Positions 15,671-19,062 of a DNA stretch of 19,062 bases are shown here, one piece after another. The stretch is taken from assembly GCA_929200295.1 (NCBI GenBank), contig CAKMZE010000048.1, positions 1 to 19,062 of the forward strand, written 5' to 3'. The notes beneath the pieces were generated by a model. That model was given only the letters and a program-made list of their open reading frames with translations, had not been told where the DNA came from and made no database searches. Both the position numbers and the translations under genes were made by a program. The stretch's first letter is position 1. Each line of letters opens with the position of its first letter. Source of the stretch: an uncultured Alphaproteobacteria bacterium. Lineage in GTDB: Bacteria > Pseudomonadota > Alphaproteobacteria > Rhodobacterales > Rhodobacteraceae.

Positions 15671-16825
15671 ATGTCAGCGCGTGCCTTACAACAACCGCTG
15701 TCTTTGCGCCTGACCTCTGGCGTCTTTCTGGCGATGTGGTGTGTGATCGCGGCCTTTCCGATCCTATGGATCATGGTCCAAAGCTTTAAAGTGCCGGTAG
15801 ATGCCTACGACAGCAACGCATTAAATGTGATCCTTGGACCAGAGACGCTTGCCCGTGGGCACGGTATGTCTTTGTTCCAAATCCTGATCGGTGCTGCCAT
15901 GCTCTGGCTCACCTTTCATTTGGCGCGCAAAACTCTGCCATCGCTTGTACATCAGGTCTTTGACAGTGGGGTCCAATGGATTGGATGGGTGATCGGTGTC
16001 TTAGCGCTGACGATTGGGGCCATTGTTGCGCTCTTTGGTGTGGTGCCATGGTTGGCGGGCCTGCTGGACCCATATCTGGGGCCATTCGGGACCAATGTGA
16101 TTGGTGTCACCACCGAGCATTATAAAACTGTCTGGGTCGAGCGCGGGTTTTTCCGTAACTTTCAAAACTCATTGATCGTAACAGCAGGGGTCGTTGCTAT
16201 TTCGCTAAGTGTTGGCACGCTTGCGGGCTATGGTCTTGCGCGATCAGGCAGCAAGCTGGCGTTTTGGATATTGATTATCGCGTTGATCTTTCGCGCCTTG
16301 CCACATTCTGTTTTGGTCGCAGGGTATCTGCCCGTTTTCATTAGCTCATCCGAATGGTTGGCCCCAATTCTTGGTGAAAACGCGCCCACGCTTTATGGCA
16401 AACCTTTTGCCGTGATCGCAGTGCTGGTCGCGATCAATCAGCCCTTTACCATCTGGATGCTACGCAGCTTTTTCCAAAACATCCCTGCCGAGCTGGATGA
16501 AGCCGCGCGCGTTGATGGATGCAGCCATTTTCAAGCGTTCCGCCGCGTGATTATGCCCGTGATGTGGCCGGGGGTAATTACCACGGGTCTCTTCAGCTTT
16601 CTCTTGGCCTATAATGATTTCCTTGTGACATCGCTTTTGCTTGATGCGCAAAACCAAACCATGGTGCCCGCGATTGCGGGAATGTTTAACCGCGAAACCA
16701 CCACAACTGATCAGGTTGTCGCTGTGGCCGCTGCTGTCTCAATCACAGCGCCGCTCTTTTTTCTGGTGATGGCCTTTCAGCGTCAAATCGTATCAGGCCT
16801 TACAGCGGGGGCGGTCAAAGGATGA
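15671..16825 (+). CDS. ABC importer permease 2, MalG-like with an extra insertion
   Basis: The 384-residue protein is a MalG-type permease. Its EAA loop ELDEAARVDGCSHFQAFRRV (about 274-293) and core helices from about 160 to the end are normal. It is roughly 100 residues longer than the usual 270-300. The extra length lies between the first helix (18-38) and the core, about residues 58-140, and contains two more hydrophobic segments (SLFQILIGAAMLWLTFHLA and WIGWVIGVLALTIGAIVALF). The start ATG 15671 follows GGAGG at 15659-15663. It pairs with the preceding permease in the importer. Confidence 0.92.
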   Translation: MSARALQQPLSLRLTSGVFLAMWCVIAAFPILWIMVQSFKVPVDAYDSNALNVILGPETLARGHGMSLFQILIGAAMLWLTFHLARKTLPSLVHQVFDSGVQWIGWVIGVLALTIGAIVALFGVVPWLAGLLDPYLGPFGTNVIGVTTEHYKTVWVERGFFRNFQNSLIVTAGVVAISLSVGTLAGYGLARSGSKLAFWILIIALIFRALPHSVLVAGYLPVFISSSEWLAPILGENAPTLYGKPFAVIAVLVAINQPFTIWMLRSFFQNIPAELDEAARVDGCSHFQAFRRVIMPVMWPGVITTGLFSFLLAYNDFLVTSLLLDAQNQTMVPAIAGMFNRETTTTDQVVAVAAAVSITAPLFFLVMAFQRQIVSGLTAGAVKG

Positions 16826-16880
16826 TATTACTTAGCCTCACGATCGCTCGCATATACGCGTTGTATTTCAAAGGAGACCT

Positions 16881-17414
16881 ATGATGAAAGGCTCTCGCCC
16901 TGAACAAGCCGCGTTGACCCGTGACACTGACATGAGCAAAACCGACGAAACCCGCCGGGTTATTGAAACCATGGTGGATGGGCTGAACGATCACCGGATC
17001 GACGACATCGGAGAATTTTTCACCCAAGGGTTTCGCTGGATGGGTAACCAAGGGTGCGGCACGAAAACCGGGCTCAAGGAATTTCAGGATAACTGGCAAC
17101 GCCCATTCCAAGCCGCGTTTTCTGATAAAACCTGTATCGACGAAGCGCGTCTTTATATGGGGGAATGGGCCGCAGCCTTTGGCCGGCAAGAGGCGACACA
17201 TAGCGGGGCGTTTCTAGGGATCGCAGCGACAGGTAAGCGGGTCGAAATCCGCTATATGGATTTTTGGAAAGTGGTCGATGGTAAGATTGTCGATAACTGG
17301 GTGAATGTCGATTTCGCCCATGTTGCGGCCCAGCTGGGTGTCGATCTGTTTAATGGTGAAGGCTGGGAAGCCTTTGATCGCGGAGAGAAAACCGCGCCGC
17401 GCCCGCAATCGTAA
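16881..17414 (+). CDS. SnoaL/NTF2-like protein, single domain
   Basis: The 177-residue product has one SnoaL-type domain: a helical start (TRRVIETMVDGLNDHRIDDI), FTQGFRWMGNQGCGTKTGLK, HSGAFLGIAATGKRVEIRYM, DFWKVVDGKIVDNWVNVDF and AAQLGVDLFNGEGWEAFDRG. The last part matches the end of domain 2 of the fused protein at 11021-12031 (QLGVD shared), so the two are probably homologous. Members act as small-molecule isomerases, cyclases or hydrolases. AAAGGAG just before ATG 16881 supports the start; Met2 and Met18 are alternatives. The dehydrogenase gene follows after 10 bp, which implies a joint role. Confidence 0.85.
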   Translation: MMKGSRPEQAALTRDTDMSKTDETRRVIETMVDGLNDHRIDDIGEFFTQGFRWMGNQGCGTKTGLKEFQDNWQRPFQAAFSDKTCIDEARLYMGEWAAAFGRQEATHSGAFLGIAATGKRVEIRYMDFWKVVDGKIVDNWVNVDFAHVAAQLGVDLFNGEGWEAFDRGEKTAPRPQS

Positions 17415-17424
17415 GGAACACAAA

Positions 17425-18753
17425 ATGACCATTGAGTATCTCAAGCGTGGTAAGGATCAGGCAGAGCGGTCCGAGGATGATGCCAAAACCCGCGCTGTGG
17501 TAGAGCAGACCTTGCAAGACATCGAAGCCCGTGGTGACGCGGCTGTGCGTGCGCTTTCTGAAAGGTTCGATAATTATGCGCCTGCGTCCTTTAAACTGAG
17601 CCAGCAAGAGATCGATGATCTGATCGCCCAACTCACGGACCGTGAGCTGGCAGATATTAAGTTTGCACAAGAGCAAGTGCGCAATTTCGCCCAAGCCCAA
17701 CGCGACACCATGTTGGATTTGGAGATCGAAACACTGCCCGGTGTGATCCTTGGGCATAAGAATATCCCTGTGCAATCTGTTGGGTGTTATGTACCGGGCG
17801 GTAAATTTCCGATGGTGGCTTCGGCGCATATGTCGGTTGCGACAGCATCTGTTGCTGGTGTCCCCCGTATCGTTGCTTGCACCCCACCGTTCAAAGGGCA
17901 GCCAAACCCTGCGGTGATTGCCGCGATGCATCTTGGTGGCGCGCATGAGATTTACGTCTTGGGCGGGATCCAAGCGATCGGTGCGATGGCGCTGGGCACT
18001 GAAACGCTTGATCCTGTGCATATGCTGGTGGGTCCGGGCAATGCCTTTGTCGCCGAGGCAAAGCGGCAGCTTTTCGGGCGTGTTGGTATTGATCTCTTTG
18101 CAGGGCCAACGGAAACGATGGTCATTGCCGATGACACAGTTGATGCTGAACTTTGTGCAACTGATCTTTTGGGGCAGGCGGAGCATGGCTATAATAGCCC
18201 CTGCGTGCTGCTCACTAACTCGCATAAATTAGCAACCGAAACGATGGCTGAGATTGAACGCTTGCTGAAAATCCTGCCCACGGCTGACACGGCGGCGGTC
18301 AGTTGGGAAGAATATGGTGAGGTCATCGTATGTGACACCTATGATGAAATGCTCACAATGGCTGATGAGATCGCATCTGAGCACGTGCAGGTGATGACGG
18401 ATCGCGATGATTGGTTCCTCGCGCATATGACATGCTACGGCGCGCTGTTTCTTGGGGCGCGTACAAATGTCTCAAACGGGGATAAGGTGATTGGCACCAA
18501 TCATACCTTACCAACAAAAAAGGCCGGGCGTTACACTGGCGGTCTTTGGGTTGGTAAGTTTCTGAAAACGCATAGCTATCAGCGGGTGCTCACCGATGAA
18601 GCCGCGACAATGATCGGCGAATACGGCTCGCGGCTTTGTATGCTCGAAGGCTTTGTGGGTCATGCAGAACAGTGCAACGTGCGTGTGCGCCGCTATGGCG
18701 GTATCAATGTGCCCTATGGCCAAGGCGCCCGTCATCGAGAGGCTTCGGACTAA
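17425..18753 (+). CDS. Zn-dependent dehydrogenase, histidinol dehydrogenase superfamily (HpsN-like)
   Basis: The 442-residue enzyme has the HisD fold, and the expected zinc and catalytic residues are visible: Q251 and H254 (GQAEHG), E319-H320 (ASEHVQV), D353 (SNGDKVIGTNHTLPT) and H413 (EGFVGHAEQ). The NAD-binding part includes GCYVPGGKFPM (120-130) and VGPGNAFVAEAK (202-213). AGPTE (226-230) differs from the AGPSE usual in true HisD. Context is catabolic, with no other his genes. By recall it is nearest to sulfopropanediol 3-dehydrogenase HpsN of Roseobacters, but other hydroxylated substrates are possible. ATG 17425 was chosen over the longer frame because AAGGA precedes it and the extra 40 residues would overlap the SnoaL-like gene. 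Confidence 0.9.
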   Translation: MTIEYLKRGKDQAERSEDDAKTRAVVEQTLQDIEARGDAAVRALSERFDNYAPASFKLSQQEIDDLIAQLTDRELADIKFAQEQVRNFAQAQRDTMLDLEIETLPGVILGHKNIPVQSVGCYVPGGKFPMVASAHMSVATASVAGVPRIVACTPPFKGQPNPAVIAAMHLGGAHEIYVLGGIQAIGAMALGTETLDPVHMLVGPGNAFVAEAKRQLFGRVGIDLFAGPTETMVIADDTVDAELCATDLLGQAEHGYNSPCVLLTNSHKLATETMAEIERLLKILPTADTAAVSWEEYGEVIVCDTYDEMLTMADEIASEHVQVMTDRDDWFLAHMTCYGALFLGARTNVSNGDKVIGTNHTLPTKKAGRYTGGLWVGKFLKTHSYQRVLTDEAATMIGEYGSRLCMLEGFVGHAEQCNVRVRRYGGINVPYGQGARHREASD

Positions 18754-18754
18754 A

Positions 18755-19062
18755 GTGGCCATAGATATTCACACCAAACACAAAGAGCTGATCAAAGCCT
18801 TTCGGGATGCGACCTATAACTTTACGCAAGACGGTGTGCGGCGTGCTTTGGATGATTTGGCTTCGCCAGATGCGATGTTTCGTTTGTGCCACCCCTTTGG
18901 CGATATGATCGGATCGGATGCCTTTTATGAAACCGTCTATGCGCCTCTCTTTGATGCATGGCCTGATCTGGAGCGTCGTGATTATATTGTCATGGCAGGC
19001 CCGGATGCGCTTGGCCATGATTGGGTCGGCTGTGGTGGCTATTACACAGGTGTGTTCACAGG
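18755..19062 (+). CDS. SnoaL/NTF2-like protein, 5' part only (runs off window)
   Basis: From GTG 18755, two bases after the dehydrogenase stop's last base region, an open frame continues to the window end: VAIDIHTKHKELIKAFRDAT, then CHPFGDMIGSDAFYETVYAP, DLERRDYIVMAGPD and DWVGCGGYYTGVF. This is the first part of a SnoaL-type domain. It resembles domain 1 of the fused protein at 11021-12031, which has HPF, a GxxxF/V-rich helix and LQRRMD at matching places. An in-frame ATG at 18716 would overlap the dehydrogenase by 38 nt and is a less likely start. Because the 3' end is missing, a second fused domain cannot be excluded. Confidence 0.75.
   Translation, partial: MAIDIHTKHKELIKAFRDATYNFTQDGVRRALDDLASPDAMFRLCHPFGDMIGSDAFYETVYAPLFDAWPDLERRDYIVMAGPDALGHDWVGCGGYYTGVFT

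Noticed and set aside
17350..18225. Long minus-strand frame opposite the HpsN-like dehydrogenase
   Set aside because: It is a shadow of the real gene: its translation shows no domain, and the plus-strand product has all catalytic residues.
1..19062. CRISPR arrays, tRNA or rRNA genes, phage or toxin-antitoxin modules
   Set aside because: No regularly spaced repeats, no cloverleaf or rRNA segments and no proteins of these types were seen on either strand.

Overview
The window looks like chromosomal DNA of a marine alphaproteobacterium of the Roseobacter group (Rhodobacterales). The basis is moderate GC content, Roseobacter-like versions of mtnP, apt, meaB, an EcsC-family gene and a small cysteine-rich lipoprotein, and a C/G-rich hairpin repeat of a type I know from between genes in this order. 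This is recognition from the sequence only; no database was searched.

Layout. Positions 1-1374 hold an IS110-family insertion sequence: a structured non-coding leader (1-141) and a complete DEDD transposase (142-1374). Its left end lies outside or at the edge of the window. Positions 1375-2195 carry no intact gene. They hold a foldable stretch just after the transposase and a scar made of two different IS transposase fragments joined in different reading frames. From 2196 to 3849 (minus) lie a PhyH-type oxygenase and a MeaB GTPase with overlapping ends. A four-helix membrane protein follows on the plus strand (3991-4419), then a cluster of G/C-rich hairpins (4425-4510). A minus-strand run (4560-6894) encodes a lipoprotein, adenine phosphoribosyltransferase, methylthioadenosine phosphorylase and an ACT-domain protein. 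Apt and MtnP are consecutive steps of methylthioadenosine salvage. Plus-strand genes at 7065-10148 encode a SulP anion transporter, a GNAT acetyltransferase and an EcsC-family protein.

The most interesting part is 10162-19062, a divergent catabolic cluster. To the left of the divergent promoter region lie a protein with two fused SnoaL/NTF2-like domains and an amidohydrolase. To the right lie a complete carbohydrate-type ABC importer (ATPase, binding protein, two permeases), a single-domain SnoaL-like protein, a zinc dehydrogenase of the histidinol dehydrogenase superfamily (most like sulfopropanediol dehydrogenase HpsN, by recall) and the start of another SnoaL-like gene that runs off the window. 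The two halves diverge from a perfect 26-bp palindrome that overlaps promoter-like hexamers on both strands, so one outside regulator may switch the whole set.

My reading is that the importer brings in a small polar hydroxylated compound, the dehydrogenase oxidises a hydroxyl group, and the amidohydrolase and several SnoaL-like proteins open, isomerise or hydrolyse intermediates. The substrate cannot be read from the sequence. The repeated SnoaL-like domains, which appear fused on one side and separate on the other, are the feature I would follow first.
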